A stretch of DNA of 64,000 bases, taken from NCBI GenBank assembly GCA_026004215.1, contig BPIR01000003.1, forward strand, positions 500,879-564,878, given 5' to 3'. This DNA is from Candidatus Binatia bacterium (GTDB lineage: Bacteria; Desulfobacterota; Binatia; HRBIN30). Below, in pieces: positions 16,352-24,946 of this stretch; within the stretch, counting starts at the first letter, position 1; every line of letters starts with the position of its first letter. A program made the translations under genes and the position numbers. Under the pieces are notes generated by a model. The model did no database searches. It had not been told where the DNA came from and saw nothing but the letters and a program-made list of their open reading frames with translations.

Positions 16352-16918
16352 TTACTTAACCGTAAGCCGCAAATCGAAAGGCCGCGAGAGCAACACCTCA
16401 CCTCGAGGGCCGAAAACATAGACCGTGACGGTGTGGAAGGACCGCGGGTGATCAGAAATGGGAATGAGGCCGGTTACTCGCTGCCAGCCTTGGGTTACCT
16501 GAATGGGGGCGCCACCCGATACAGGGCCCCCGCGAAAGTGGCCTGCCGGGCTGAAGGGTGCCCCGCCAGGGCTCGGCGTTGGCCAGATCGCCAACACCGG
16601 GCCATTCGTACGTCCTCCCTTGGCCACGAAGAAAACCTGGCAGCTCAACGGATGAGCCGTTGCAGCCCGAAGGCGAAGACTGACCCTCAGTGCCCACCCC
16701 CCGTCGGCTTTTTCGGCGCGCGCGTCGAAACCCTCGAATTCGATCAGGGCTGCTGGATCGGCGGGTGGACTGCTTTCTTCTGTACGAGGGGCTTCGAGAA
16801 TTTTCAGCGTGAGATACCCGAGCCCGGCAACACTGGCCACCAACAGGGTGTAGGCGAGAGAACTGATCCACTTTTTGTGGCGGAGAACGAAGTTGCGTAG
16901 AAATGCTTTGCCTTTCAA
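16352..16918 (-). CDS. single-pass membrane protein of unknown function
   Basis: About 188 residues: a basic N-terminus, one membrane helix (about residues 18-40, SLAYTLLVASVAGLGYLTLKIL), then an extracytoplasmic beta-rich domain with one Cys and a Gly/Pro-rich loop (WPTPSPGGAPFSP). The start indicated is a TTG at 16918 with a weak ribosome site; the frame is open a little further upstream, so the true start is uncertain. I do not recognise the family. It diverges from the stomatin-like gene. Confidence 0.5.
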   Translation of the reverse strand: MKGKAFLRNFVLRHKKWISSLAYTLLVASVAGLGYLTLKILEAPRTEESSPPADPAALIEFEGFDARAEKADGGWALRVSLRLRAATAHPLSCQVFFVAKGGRTNGPVLAIWPTPSPGGAPFSPAGHFRGGPVSGGAPIQVTQGWQRVTGLIPISDHPRSFHTVTVYVFGPRGEVLLSRPFDLRLTVK

Positions 16919-17026
16919 CGCCGTGTTTCGTAGTCCTTTCTCCGCCGGTGCACAATGTACCGTGACCGGGTGGGAAGGTCGCGGGCGAGTGTGATAACGT
17001 TTGGTTGAGTCTCGTTGGAGGTGCCA

Positions 17027-17779
17027 ATGGAGTTTGGTCCGGTCGCTACGGTGTTCGTCATCGGTTTGGCTCTACTGGTGTCTGGGGTGAAAATCGTCCG
17101 CGAGTACGAGCGAGCAGTGGTGTTTCGGCTCGGTCGCATCACACCCTCGCGGGGACCCGGGATCATCTATGTGATCCCTTTGATCGAGCAAATGTACCGT
17201 ATCGACCTGCGAACGGTAACCCTGGATGTGCCTTCCCAAGACGTCATCACCCGCGACAATGTTTCCGTGAAGGTCAATGCCGTGCTGTATTTTCGCGTGG
17301 TGGATGCCAACCGCGCCGCCGTGGAGGTACAAAACTATTTATACGCGGCCTCGCAAATTGCCCAAACCACGCTGCGTAGCGTCTGCGGGCAAGCATACCT
17401 CGACGAACTGTTGGCCGAGCGCGAGCGCTTCAACGCTCGTCTCCAAGAAATTATCGATCAACACACCGAGCCATGGGGGGTCAAAGTGGTGGCGGTCGAA
17501 GTGAAACACATCGACTTGCCGGTAGAAATGCAGCGGTCGATCGCCCGTCAGGCGGAGGCGGAGCGACTCCGCCGCGCCAAGGTGATCAACGCCGAGGGAG
17601 AATATCAAGCTGCTTTGCGCCTCACGGAGGCAGCGAGCATCATGGAGAAGCAACCGGTTGCAATTCAGTTGCGCATGCTTCAGGCGCTGGCCCAGGTAGG
17701 TACGGAACGCAACAACACTGTGATCCTCCCGGTTCCGGTTGACTTGGTGCGCGCTTTTCTTTCCGAGCGCAAGGCATAA
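17027..17779 (+). CDS. stomatin-like SPFH-domain protein (slipin)
   Basis: A 250-residue membrane protein of the stomatin/slipin class: an N-terminal hydrophobic hairpin (residues 4-22), the SPFH domain with VKIVREYERAVVFRLGR and RTVTLDVPSQDVITRDNVSV, and the typical C-terminal helix MQRSIARQAEAERLRRAKVI. These proteins form ring or cage scaffolds in membrane microdomains. A GGAGG site lies just before the ATG at 17027. In many bacteria the gene is paired with a NfeD-type protease gene; here the neighbour is an aminopeptidase instead, seven bases downstream. Confidence 0.9.
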   Translation: MEFGPVATVFVIGLALLVSGVKIVREYERAVVFRLGRITPSRGPGIIYVIPLIEQMYRIDLRTVTLDVPSQDVITRDNVSVKVNAVLYFRVVDANRAAVEVQNYLYAASQIAQTTLRSVCGQAYLDELLAERERFNARLQEIIDQHTEPWGVKVVAVEVKHIDLPVEMQRSIARQAEAERLRRAKVINAEGEYQAALRLTEAASIMEKQPVAIQLRMLQALAQVGTERNNTVILPVPVDLVRAFLSERKA

Positions 17780-17786
17780 CGCAGCC

Positions 17787-19151
17787 ATGCGGCGCTGGAA
17801 GAGGATGGATCCGCAAGTGAGTCCGCCACCCGCGTTCCCCCCGGAGGTTTATGCCGAACGGCGCCGGTATTTCATGGAACGTATCGGTACGAATGCGGCG
17901 GCTTTATTGGTTGCAGCGCCAGTTGCCGTGCGCTCGCACGACGTCGAGTACCCGTATCGGCCGGACAACGACATGTTGTACCTCACCGGGTTTCCCGAGC
18001 CGGAGTCCGCATGCTTGCTGTTGCCCGGCCATCCGGAACAGGAGTACGTGCTGTTCGTTCGACCATTTGACTCGGAGCGGCAAATATGGGTCGGAAGACA
18101 TGCCGGAGTTGAAGGCGCAACCGCGCAATTTGGAGCGCAGCGAGCCTACCCCATACAGCAGTTGGATCAGGTTGTGGGTGAGCTCGTGAGTGGTCGCGAC
18201 GAACTGTATTTCCGCTTCGGTCGGGATCTCGAGTGGAACCAGCGGGTCGTGGGCTGGATGCGTCAGTGGCAACAATTGCGGCCGCGGTCCGGTCGCGGCC
18301 CCCGGACCGTGCGCGACCCAGCCGTCATTTTGCACGAGATGCGCTTGCGAAAGTCCCCACCCGAGGTGGAACGCATGCGCAAGGCGGCGGAAATTGGGGC
18401 AGCCGGCCATTTGCGCGCTCTCTGCGAGACTCGAGCCGGCATGTACGAGTTCGAAGTGGAAGCCCTGTTGGAGAGTACTTTTCGCCGTCTGGGAGCCAGT
18501 GGGCCCGCCTATCCATCCATCGTGGCTTCGGGTGCCAATGCCACCGTGCTGCACTACACGCACAACGATAAGGCGCTCGTGGATGGAGAGCTGTTGCTGA
18601 TCGATGCCGGGGCCGAGTACGGCTTTTACTGCTCGGATATCACGCGAACTTTCCCTGTCGGTCGAAAGTTTTCTCCCGCACAACGAGCGTTGTACGAAAT
18701 CGTGCTTGCCGCCCAGAAAGCTGCGACCGAATGCATCCGGCCCGGGGTAGCCTATGACGAACCCCATCGCCGCGCTGTCGAGGTGTTGGTGGAAGGACTG
18801 GTTCAGCTTGGCCTGTTGACGGGGAGCAAAGAAGAAAACATCGAGCAGGAAAAATACCGTAAGTTTTTCATGCATCGGACTAGCCACTGGCTGGGTATGG
18901 ACGTGCACGATGTCGGCACGTACAAAGATGGGGACCAGGTGCGGCGTCTGGAGGCAGGATTTGTACTGACCGTCGAGCCTGGCTTGTATGTCGCCGCAGA
19001 CGCTACAGACGTTCCTTCGGAATTTCGTGGCGTCGGTATCCGCATCGAGGACGACGTACTGGTCACGGAAGACGGGCATGAAGTGCTTACGGCGTCGGTG
19101 CCGAAAGAGATTCCGGAGATCGAAGCGCTACGAACCGAAGCGATAGGTTGA
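17787..19151 (+). CDS. pepP: Xaa-Pro aminopeptidase (M24B)
   Basis: A 454-residue metallopeptidase that removes an N-terminal residue followed by proline. The N-terminal domain has the PepP opening YAERRRYFMERIG and a YRPDNDMLYLTGFPEPES block. The pita-bread catalytic domain has the five metal ligands in LLIDAGAEYGFYCSDITRTF (two Asp), HRTSHWLGMDVHD (His), VEPGLYV (Glu) and GIRIEDDVLVTEDG (Glu). It begins seven bases after the slipin stop and its own stop overlaps the start of the ThiO-like gene (TGATG), so the three form an operon. Confidence 0.92.
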   Translation: MRRWKRMDPQVSPPPAFPPEVYAERRRYFMERIGTNAAALLVAAPVAVRSHDVEYPYRPDNDMLYLTGFPEPESACLLLPGHPEQEYVLFVRPFDSERQIWVGRHAGVEGATAQFGAQRAYPIQQLDQVVGELVSGRDELYFRFGRDLEWNQRVVGWMRQWQQLRPRSGRGPRTVRDPAVILHEMRLRKSPPEVERMRKAAEIGAAGHLRALCETRAGMYEFEVEALLESTFRRLGASGPAYPSIVASGANATVLHYTHNDKALVDGELLLIDAGAEYGFYCSDITRTFPVGRKFSPAQRALYEIVLAAQKAATECIRPGVAYDEPHRRAVEVLVEGLVQLGLLTGSKEENIEQEKYRKFFMHRTSHWLGMDVHDVGTYKDGDQVRRLEAGFVLTVEPGLYVAADATDVPSEFRGVGIRIEDDVLVTEDGHEVLTASVPKEIPEIEALRTEAIG

Positions 19152-20254
19152 TGCGCACGGACGCAGCCGTTGTTGGCGGCGGCATTATTGGGAGCGCGAT
19201 CGGGTACGAGCTCGCGCGTTCGGGGCTGTCCGTGAGCTTGTTCGATAGCCGAGCTCTTTACGGAGGAGCGACCTTGGCAGCGGCGGGTTTACTGGTGTCG
19301 GGCCGCGGCGTCGCTGTTGGCCCACTGCAAAGCCTGACCGAAGAGAGTTTGGCGTTGTACCCGGCTTGGGTGGCGGAACTGGAGCGGAATGCTGGGGTGG
19401 AGGTGGGCTTTCACAGTAACGCTGTTCTCCGAGTAGCGCGGAACGAGCGCGAGGCGCGGGTTTTAGTCGAGGCGGTAGAGCGGGCACTTCAACGTGGAAG
19501 GCGCGCCCAGTGGTTGAGCCCGGCTGCTGCGGCGGAGTCGGAGCCGCTCATCGAGGGTGTTGCGTGCGTGGGCGCCGCGCGGTTCGAGAACGAGGGGTTT
19601 GTGAACGTATCTCGCCTGGTGGCGGTTTTACGAGCTGGCATCAGGCGGTTTGGCGGAGTCATCTTTTCGTCCACCGTTACACGAGCGGTTCGTACGGGAC
19701 CGTTTTGGGAGCTGAAAGCCGATTTCGCAGAGGTGCAGACCGAACATCTGGTATTGGCGGGGGGATTTCATTCGCTCCCGTTAGCGCAGCAGATTGGGAT
19801 CGCACTGCCGTTGTACCCGGTTCGCGGGCTCTCGTTTTGCGTCTGCGGAACATCACGTCTAAGCCGCGCACTGACCATAGGCGGACTTCAAATCGTGCCG
19901 CAGTCCCGAACGGAGGTTGTGGTGGGCAGCACAGTGGAACGAGAGGAATGCCGCCCGGCAATTGCGCCAAAGCGACTTGGGGAGCTGCGAGATCGCTCGA
20001 ATGCGATCTGTCCGTGGTTACGGGAGGGGAGGGTGTCGGCGGTGCGCTGCGGCATAAGGCCGGCCAGTCGAATCGGCCGCCCTATCGTTGGAGCTGTGCC
20101 CGGATACGCGAATGTGGTGGTGGCGGTCGGTCATTATCGCTCGGGACTTGCGTTGGCGCCACTGACGGCGAAAACGGTGCAGGAAGTGATTCTTGGGAGC
20201 CCAGCGAACGAGGCGAGTCGCTTTTTCGCTTGGCCTCGAGGTGAGATGCGATGA
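19151..20254 (+). CDS. FAD-dependent amino acid oxidase, glycine oxidase (ThiO)-like
   Basis: A 367-residue DAO-family flavoprotein. The N-terminus holds the dinucleotide fold AAVVGGGIIGSAIGYELARSG followed by an acidic strand end; the C-terminus has IRPASRIGRPIVGAVPGY and then VVAVGHYRSGLALAP, the FAD-closing pattern of glycine oxidase and D-amino acid oxidases. ThiO converts glycine to the imine for thiazole synthesis, but no thiamine genes are nearby, so a different amine or D-amino acid substrate is possible. It is translationally coupled to the preceding aminopeptidase, which would fit a role in amino acid turnover (inference). Confidence 0.78.
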   Translation: MRTDAAVVGGGIIGSAIGYELARSGLSVSLFDSRALYGGATLAAAGLLVSGRGVAVGPLQSLTEESLALYPAWVAELERNAGVEVGFHSNAVLRVARNEREARVLVEAVERALQRGRRAQWLSPAAAAESEPLIEGVACVGAARFENEGFVNVSRLVAVLRAGIRRFGGVIFSSTVTRAVRTGPFWELKADFAEVQTEHLVLAGGFHSLPLAQQIGIALPLYPVRGLSFCVCGTSRLSRALTIGGLQIVPQSRTEVVVGSTVEREECRPAIAPKRLGELRDRSNAICPWLREGRVSAVRCGIRPASRIGRPIVGAVPGYANVVVAVGHYRSGLALAPLTAKTVQEVILGSPANEASRFFAWPRGEMR

Positions 20255-20286
20255 GCGCGCATGCTAACGGGTTGTGAGGAGGAACT

Positions 20287-21024
20287 ATGGCGGAGGTAAT
20301 GCCGAGAACAGAAGAGCTGACCTTTGTGCGGGAAGGAGAGTCGTTGCGGGGCTATGCCGCCTGGCTCCCGAAACATGACCGCATGCCGGCAGTCGTGATT
20401 GTGCACGATGTGCATGGACTTTCCGAGCACTACCGCGACATTGCGCGTCGAGTTGCGCGCGAGGGATTCTTTGCGTTCGCCGTGGATCTGTACAGTCGAG
20501 AAGGCGCCCCGCGTCTGTCTTCCCTCGAAGAAGTGCAAGGTTGGATCCAACGGCTCGATGATCATCGGGTATTATCGGACATCGAGGCCGCAGCAAAGTT
20601 TTTGCGCAGTCGCATCGAGGTCAAAGGCAGTGCCATTGGGATCATGGGCTTTTGCTTAGGGGGCGAGTATGCGTTTTTAGCGGCCTGCCTGCAGTCGAAC
20701 TTTGCTGCCTGCGTGAGTTTCTACGGGATGCTGAGGTGGCAAGGAAAAACGCCGAACAAGACCTCGCACCCATTGGAGGTAGCCGACCAGCTTCGCTGCC
20801 CTTTTTTAGGGCTGTATGGTGAAGAAGATCCGTTGATTCCACGCGAAGACATCAAGCAACTGGAAAGTATCCTCAAACAGTCGGGCAAGCAGTACCTCCT
20901 CAAAGTGTATCGTGGCGCCGGGCACGCGTTCTTTAACGACACTCGTCCCGACGCGTACCGGGCGGATGCAGCAAAAGACGCGTGGAAGCGTTGCATCGAG
21001 TTTTTTCACCAGCATCTGGGTTGA
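20287..21024 (+). CDS. dienelactone hydrolase family protein
   Basis: A 245-residue alpha/beta hydrolase. The triad of the family is visible: nucleophile Cys in GIMGFCLGGEYAF, Asp in LYGEEDPLIP and His in RGAGHAFFND. It has no signal peptide. A strong GAGGAGGA site precedes the ATG at 20287. Besides chloroaromatic degradation, these hydrolases act on many lactones and esters; no ring-cleavage genes are adjacent, so the substrate is unknown. It may share the transcript of the upstream ThiO-like gene (32-base gap). Confidence 0.88.
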   Translation: MAEVMPRTEELTFVREGESLRGYAAWLPKHDRMPAVVIVHDVHGLSEHYRDIARRVAREGFFAFAVDLYSREGAPRLSSLEEVQGWIQRLDDHRVLSDIEAAAKFLRSRIEVKGSAIGIMGFCLGGEYAFLAACLQSNFAACVSFYGMLRWQGKTPNKTSHPLEVADQLRCPFLGLYGEEDPLIPREDIKQLESILKQSGKQYLLKVYRGAGHAFFNDTRPDAYRADAAKDAWKRCIEFFHQHLG

Positions 21025-21036
21025 AGGTCCAATCCG

Positions 21037-21831
21037 ATGGGGCACGTGAGCTCGGGCATGCATGGCCATCAGGATTCGGCACCGGAACAGGATAGAGGTG
21101 CCCTGGTCCGGCACGAGGTGCTCGATCGCGTCGGCGACAAGTTGCGAGGCTCTGGACGAATGTTGTGCGCCCGTTTTTTAGGGCATGCGGAGTATGGGCA
21201 GGTTCTGTCTGAGCAAGAGCGTCTGGTCCGCCGAAAACTGGAAGGCGACCCGGTGGACTACCTTCTCTTGTTGGAGCATGAGCCAGTATTCACGTTGGGC
21301 CGGGGCGCATCGGAAGCCGACCTGTGCGGGGCGAACGAGCGCCTGCGGATTCCAGCGTACCGTGTGAGTCGAGGTGGTGGCGTCACGTATCATGGTCCTG
21401 GCCAGCTCGTTGCATACCCCATCGTCAAATTGCCTCATCCCGATGTGCGGTCGTATGTGCGGTTTCTCGCCGGGGTGGTCGTTGGAGTTTGTCAGTCGTT
21501 CGGGGTGGACAGTTGGGCCGACGAGCAAAGGATTGGGGTTTGGAGTCGCCGCGGCAAACTCGCCTCGTTTGGTATCGGGCTGCGACGCTGGGTTGCGTTT
21601 CATGGGGTTGCTCTCAACGTATCCCGAGCGGCTGAGGAGCCGTTCGCGTTCATCGTTCCATGTCGGACCGTCGGTTTGGCGGTTTCGAGCCTGGAAGGCG
21701 AAGGACGAGCTACGCCATCGGTTGACGAAGTCGCGCTGGTTTTTGCGGAGCTCTTTGTGGCCGCGTGGGCAAACTACTGGGAACAGGGGAGGCCGGAATG
21801 GAAGTTCGACGAAGACACCCGCCTTGGCTGA
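21037..21831 (+). CDS. lipB: octanoyltransferase
   Basis: A 264-residue LipB that moves octanoyl from ACP to lipoyl domains. Landmarks: LLLEHEPVFTLGRGA, RVSRGGGVTYHGPGQLVAYPI, the active-site Lys in GKLASFGIGLRRW followed by FHGVALNV, and the active-site Cys in IVPCRTVGLAVSSL. The Cys is followed by Arg-Thr where Gly-Ile is usual, a modest deviation. About 40 extra residues precede the first conserved block, so the true start could be an internal codon. It overlaps lipA by 34 bases, and together they supply lipoate to 2-oxoacid dehydrogenases and the glycine cleavage system. Confidence 0.9.
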   Translation: MGHVSSGMHGHQDSAPEQDRGALVRHEVLDRVGDKLRGSGRMLCARFLGHAEYGQVLSEQERLVRRKLEGDPVDYLLLLEHEPVFTLGRGASEADLCGANERLRIPAYRVSRGGGVTYHGPGQLVAYPIVKLPHPDVRSYVRFLAGVVVGVCQSFGVDSWADEQRIGVWSRRGKLASFGIGLRRWVAFHGVALNVSRAAEEPFAFIVPCRTVGLAVSSLEGEGRATPSVDEVALVFAELFVAAWANYWEQGRPEWKFDEDTRLG

Positions 21832-22652
21832 AGGTGCGTGCTCCAGCAGGGGAGCACTTTTTTGCCACGCGCCGAATCGTCAAATCGCTGCAACTCCACA
21901 CGGTGTGCGAGGAGGCACGCTGCCCGAATATTGGCGAGTGCTGGTCGCATGGAACCGCGACATTCATGCTGTTGGGCGATGTGTGCACGCGCAACTGCGG
22001 TTTTTGCGCTGTACGGCATGGGAGACCCGTGCCGGTAGATGAAGCGGAGCCGGCGCGCGTGGCCGAAGCAGTTGCCGCACTGGGATTGCGCCATGTCGTG
22101 GTGACTTCGGTTGACCGGGATGATTTGCCGGACGGCGGCGCGAGTCAATTTGCGCGTACCGCTCGTGCGATCAAAGCGGTCCAGCCGGCGTGCACCGTCG
22201 AGGTCCTGATCCCCGATTTTCGGGGAGATGCAGACGCTCTCCAAATTGTCTTGGACTCCCCTGTCGATGTGCTGAATCACAACGTGGAGACCGTACCACG
22301 GCTTTATCGCCGCGTTCGGCCAGGTGCACGTTACGAGCGCTCTCTGGCACTCTTGGCGCGGGCCAAGGCGGCTCGTCCGGAACTTCGGACCAAAACCGGC
22401 CTGATGTTGGGCCTGGGTGAGGAGAACGATGAGGTCGTGAGCGTATGGAAAGACCTCGTGGCGGCCGGATGCGACATATTGACCTTGGGGCAATACTTAC
22501 AGCCTTCGTCTTCGCATCTGCCCGTGGTGCGCTACGTGCCTCCGGAAGAATTCGAAAGCTTGCGTGTCCAGGCACTGGCGATGGGATTTCGGTACGTCGA
22601 GGCGGGGCCCCTCGTGCGCAGTTCGTATCACGCATGGAAGCATGTCAACTAG
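21798..22652 (+). CDS. lipA: lipoyl synthase
   Basis: A 284-residue radical SAM enzyme that inserts two sulfurs into octanoyl groups. The auxiliary cluster ligands are in CEEARCPNIGECW (C-x4-C-x5-C), the radical SAM cluster in VCTRNCGFCAVRHG (C-x3-C-x2-C), and the conserved tail reads RSSYHAWK with its cluster-ligand Ser. The ATG at 21798 has GGGGAGG upstream and lies within the end of lipB. The length matches the family. Confidence 0.96.
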   Translation: MEVRRRHPPWLKVRAPAGEHFFATRRIVKSLQLHTVCEEARCPNIGECWSHGTATFMLLGDVCTRNCGFCAVRHGRPVPVDEAEPARVAEAVAALGLRHVVVTSVDRDDLPDGGASQFARTARAIKAVQPACTVEVLIPDFRGDADALQIVLDSPVDVLNHNVETVPRLYRRVRPGARYERSLALLARAKAARPELRTKTGLMLGLGEENDEVVSVWKDLVAAGCDILTLGQYLQPSSSHLPVVRYVPPEEFESLRVQALAMGFRYVEAGPLVRSSYHAWKHVN

Positions 22653-22736
22653 AGAATCGACTGCCTACAAAGTGGACATGGCCGCTTCTTTTTGCGAAGA
22701 ACGGGCATCAACTTTTGGTCTGGAGGGGACTCAGGC

Positions 22737-23336
22737 ATGATTGTGCTCTACGATTTCCCGGAATGCCCCTACGCACAGAAGGTACGGATTGTGTTGGGCG
22801 AGAAGGAGTTGGAGTTCGAAAGGAAACTGGTGGACCTGCGTAAAAACGAACAGCGCTCGGCCGAGTTTCTCAAGCTGAATCCACTGGGTAAGGTGCCCGT
22901 ACTGGTGGACGACGAGGCGGTCGTTTACGACTCTACGATCATCAACGAATATTTGGACGAGGAGTACCCCAACCCGCCGCTCATGCCCGAAGATTCCTAT
23001 GGAAGAGCGGTCGTGCGGATGATGGAAGATCTTGCAGACGTCCTCTTTACGCCGCGGGTGGAGTTGCTTCAGGTGGAGCTGCGGCGTCCGGAGGCGGAGC
23101 GGGATGGCGATAAGGTTCGCCGGCTGCAAGGCGAGATTGTACAGCTCCTGCGCCGACTGGAAGTGCCACTGGCCTCCCGGCCGTTCATTGCCGGCGAGTT
23201 TTCTTTAGCCGACGCAGCGTTCGCTCCGGGATTGTTTTTGCTTTCGAGCCTGGGTGTCGAGCTCGACTCCGGAATGGCGCGAGTTCAAGCTTGGATCGAG
23301 AAGCTACGGCAACGCCCCAGCACGCAAGGCCTCTAG
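22737..23336 (+). CDS. glutathione S-transferase family protein
   Basis: A 199-residue protein with a thioredoxin-fold N-domain (MIVLYDFPECPYAQKVRIVL) that has a Cys-Pro-Tyr in the active-site loop, then the cis-Pro and glutathione-site stretch KLNPLGKVPVLVDD and YDSTIINEYLDE, and a helical C-domain with a SLADAAFAPGLF N-capping box. The CPYA motif recalls stringent-starvation or maleylacetoacetate-isomerase-type GSTs. The start has GGAGGGG about nine bases upstream. Whether the host makes glutathione cannot be judged from this window. Confidence 0.85.
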   Translation: MIVLYDFPECPYAQKVRIVLGEKELEFERKLVDLRKNEQRSAEFLKLNPLGKVPVLVDDEAVVYDSTIINEYLDEEYPNPPLMPEDSYGRAVVRMMEDLADVLFTPRVELLQVELRRPEAERDGDKVRRLQGEIVQLLRRLEVPLASRPFIAGEFSLADAAFAPGLFLLSSLGVELDSGMARVQAWIEKLRQRPSTQGL

Positions 23337-23357
23337 GGAGTAGCGTGCTGGGAGCAG

Positions 23358-23403
23358 TTGACAGAACGGGTGGTGCCACGTAATTCGCTTATTCGGACGA
23401 ATT
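23358..23403 (+). promoter_or_regulatory. promoter with overlapping inverted repeat before the rubrerythrin-like gene
   Basis: A perfect TTGACA (23358-23363) and a TAATTC (23381-23386) are separated by 17 bases. AATTCG at 23382-23387 and CGAATT at 23398-23403 form a perfect inverted repeat with a 10-base spacer that covers the -10 and the likely start point, a natural operator position. A ribosome site AAGGAGG follows at 23410-23416. Confidence 0.55.
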
Positions 23404-23424
23404 CCTATTAAGGAGGTCATGGTT

Positions 23425-23856
23425 ATGGCGAAGAGTTTGGCGGGTACGAAGACGCACGAGAACCTGAAGACCGCATTCGCGGGCGAGTCGCAAGCGAACC
23501 GGCGGTATTTGTATTTCGCGCGCCGCGCGGACATCGAGGGTTATCCGGACATAGGGGGGCTGTTTCGGGATACATCCGAGGCGGAGACCGGGCACGCATT
23601 CGGCCACTTGGATTTCTTGAAAGAGGTTGGGGACCCGGTGACCAATGTGCCGATTGGCGATACGGAGAAAAACCTCAAGTCCGCCATCGAAGGGGAAACG
23701 TACGAATACACGCAAATGTATCCGGGCTTTGCCAAAACGGCGCGCGAGGAAGGCTTCGAAGAGATTGCCGAGTGGTTCGAGACGTTGGCGCGTGCAGAAA
23801 AGTCGCACGCTGGCCGGTTCCAGAAGGGGCTCGACTCTCTCAAGGCGGCCTCTTGA
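23425..23856 (+). CDS. rubrerythrin-like diiron protein without rubredoxin domain
   Basis: A 143-residue four-helix protein: [27 protein letters not shown] at the start, then two E-x2-H iron motifs ([14 protein letters not shown] and [11 protein letters not shown]) plus the [13 protein letters not shown] helix, giving the full set of diiron ligands of rubrerythrins. The C-terminal rubredoxin domain is absent, so an external electron donor is needed. These proteins reduce hydrogen peroxide. The ATG at 23425 is eight bases from AAGGAGG; an in-frame ATG at 23419 is too close to it. It heads a likely operon with DUF3501, a Fur regulator and a cupredoxin. Confidence 0.9.
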   Translation: MAKSLAGTKTHENLKTAFAGESQANRRYLYFARRADIEGYPDIGGLFRDTSEAETGHAFGHLDFLKEVGDPVTNVPIGDTEKNLKSAIEGETYEYTQMYPGFAKTAREEGFEEIAEWFETLARAEKSHAGRFQKGLDSLKAAS

Positions 23857-23886
23857 GTTGTCGCCGATTGCGGTTGCTTTCGCCCT

Positions 23887-23916
23887 GGCCGGCACGCCTT
23901 CCTAGGTGTGCCGGCC
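23887..23916. terminator. hairpin between rubrerythrin-like and DUF3501 genes
   Basis: GGCCGGCACGCCT and AGGTGTGCCGGCC pair over 13 bp (one G-T) around a short loop. No T-run follows, so this may be an attenuating or mRNA-stabilising hairpin rather than a true intrinsic terminator. Confidence 0.45.
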
Positions 23917-23955
23917 AACGTGTTCTTAAAAACCACGAAATTTAGCTAGGACACA

Positions 23956-24537
23956 ATGGCAGTTGCTCCGGTAACACTCGAGGAAATCATTGGACTTCAG
24001 CGCTACGAGGAGCTTCGCGATGAAGTCCGCCGAAAGATTATCGACTTAAAACGGCGCCGCCGCGTGTCGGTCGGCGACAAGGTGACGTTTGTGTTCGAGA
24101 ATCACGACACGGTTTGGTTCCAAATCCAGGAGATGCTGCGCGCGGAACATATCGTGGACCTGGATCGGGTTCGGGAAGAAATTGCAGTGTACAACCAGTT
24201 GATCCCGCGTGCGGGCGAATTGAGCGCGACGATGTTCTTGGAGATCACCGATCTCGATCGCATTCGGGAGGAGTTGCTGCGGTTCATGGGCGTAGACGAG
24301 TGCGTCCGGCTGGAAGTGGGGCCGGTTCAACTCCGCGGGATCTTCGAACCGGGCCGGGCAAAGGAGGACAAGTTGAGTGCCGTGCAGTACGTACGGTTTG
24401 CTTGTCCTCCGGAAATGCCGGCGCTCTTGCGAGATCTGGCTCTTCGAGCCCGACTTGTCGTGGATCACCCCAACTATCGAGCCACGGCCGATCTGTCCCC
24501 CGCCGTTAGGGACTCTTTGGCGGACGACTTACAGTGA
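23956..24537 (+). CDS. DUF3501 family protein
   Basis: A 193-residue soluble protein of the DUF3501 family: RYEELRDEVRRKIIDLKRRRRVSVGDKVTFVFEN, then VWFQIQEMLRAE and a C-terminal PPEMPALLRDLALRARLVVDHPNY. The biochemical role is not known. In many proteobacteria it sits with a rubrerythrin and an Fe-S oxidoreductase; here the rubrerythrin-like gene lies 99 bases upstream, consistent with a redox or peroxide-defence role. Its stop overlaps the GTG start of the Fur-family gene by four bases. Confidence 0.85.
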   Translation: MAVAPVTLEEIIGLQRYEELRDEVRRKIIDLKRRRRVSVGDKVTFVFENHDTVWFQIQEMLRAEHIVDLDRVREEIAVYNQLIPRAGELSATMFLEITDLDRIREELLRFMGVDECVRLEVGPVQLRGIFEPGRAKEDKLSAVQYVRFACPPEMPALLRDLALRARLVVDHPNYRATADLSPAVRDSLADDLQ

Positions 24538-24944
24538 CGCGCATCGTTAGACAGCGCCACACACGGCAATTGGCTGTCGTGTGGGAAGCAGTTGCACGGG
24601 CGCAGGGCCATCCGACTGCCGAGCAAGTGTTGCACCAGGCGCGCAAGAAACTTCCGCGCATTAGCCGGGGGACGGTGTATCGAAACTTGCAGAAGCTCGT
24701 GAGCCAGGGGCGTGTCCTCGTGATTCGCACCCCGGATGGGGTGCAACGCTTCGACGCCACGACCGAGCCCCACGACCACTTTGTGTGCGGCCAATGTGAG
24801 GATGTTGCGGACGTTCCGTTTGCTCCCGAGCCGGATGCGACGAGAATCGAGCAGCTTGGATTTGTCGTATGGGCCCGGAGCCTGACTTGGGTTGGTGTGT
24901 GCCCGCACTGCCGGGGGCGACGCCAGCCGGCTCTGGAGAGGTGA
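24534..24944 (+). CDS. Fur-family transcriptional regulator (PerR-like)
   Basis: A 136-residue regulator. An N-terminal winged helix (HPTAEQVLHQARKKLPRISRGTVYRNLQKLVSQG) is followed by the dimerisation domain with a metal site HDHFVCGQC and two zinc-binding C-x2-C pairs (CGQC and CPHC). The GTG start overlaps the DUF3501 stop (GTGA), so the two are coupled. Its place within a peroxide-defence cluster suggests a PerR-type sensor that acts on the inverted repeat at 23382-23403; that is inference. The iron versus peroxide specificity cannot be read from sequence alone. Confidence 0.85.
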   Translation: MTRIVRQRHTRQLAVVWEAVARAQGHPTAEQVLHQARKKLPRISRGTVYRNLQKLVSQGRVLVIRTPDGVQRFDATTEPHDHFVCGQCEDVADVPFAPEPDATRIEQLGFVVWARSLTWVGVCPHCRGRRQPALER

Positions 24945-24946
24945 TC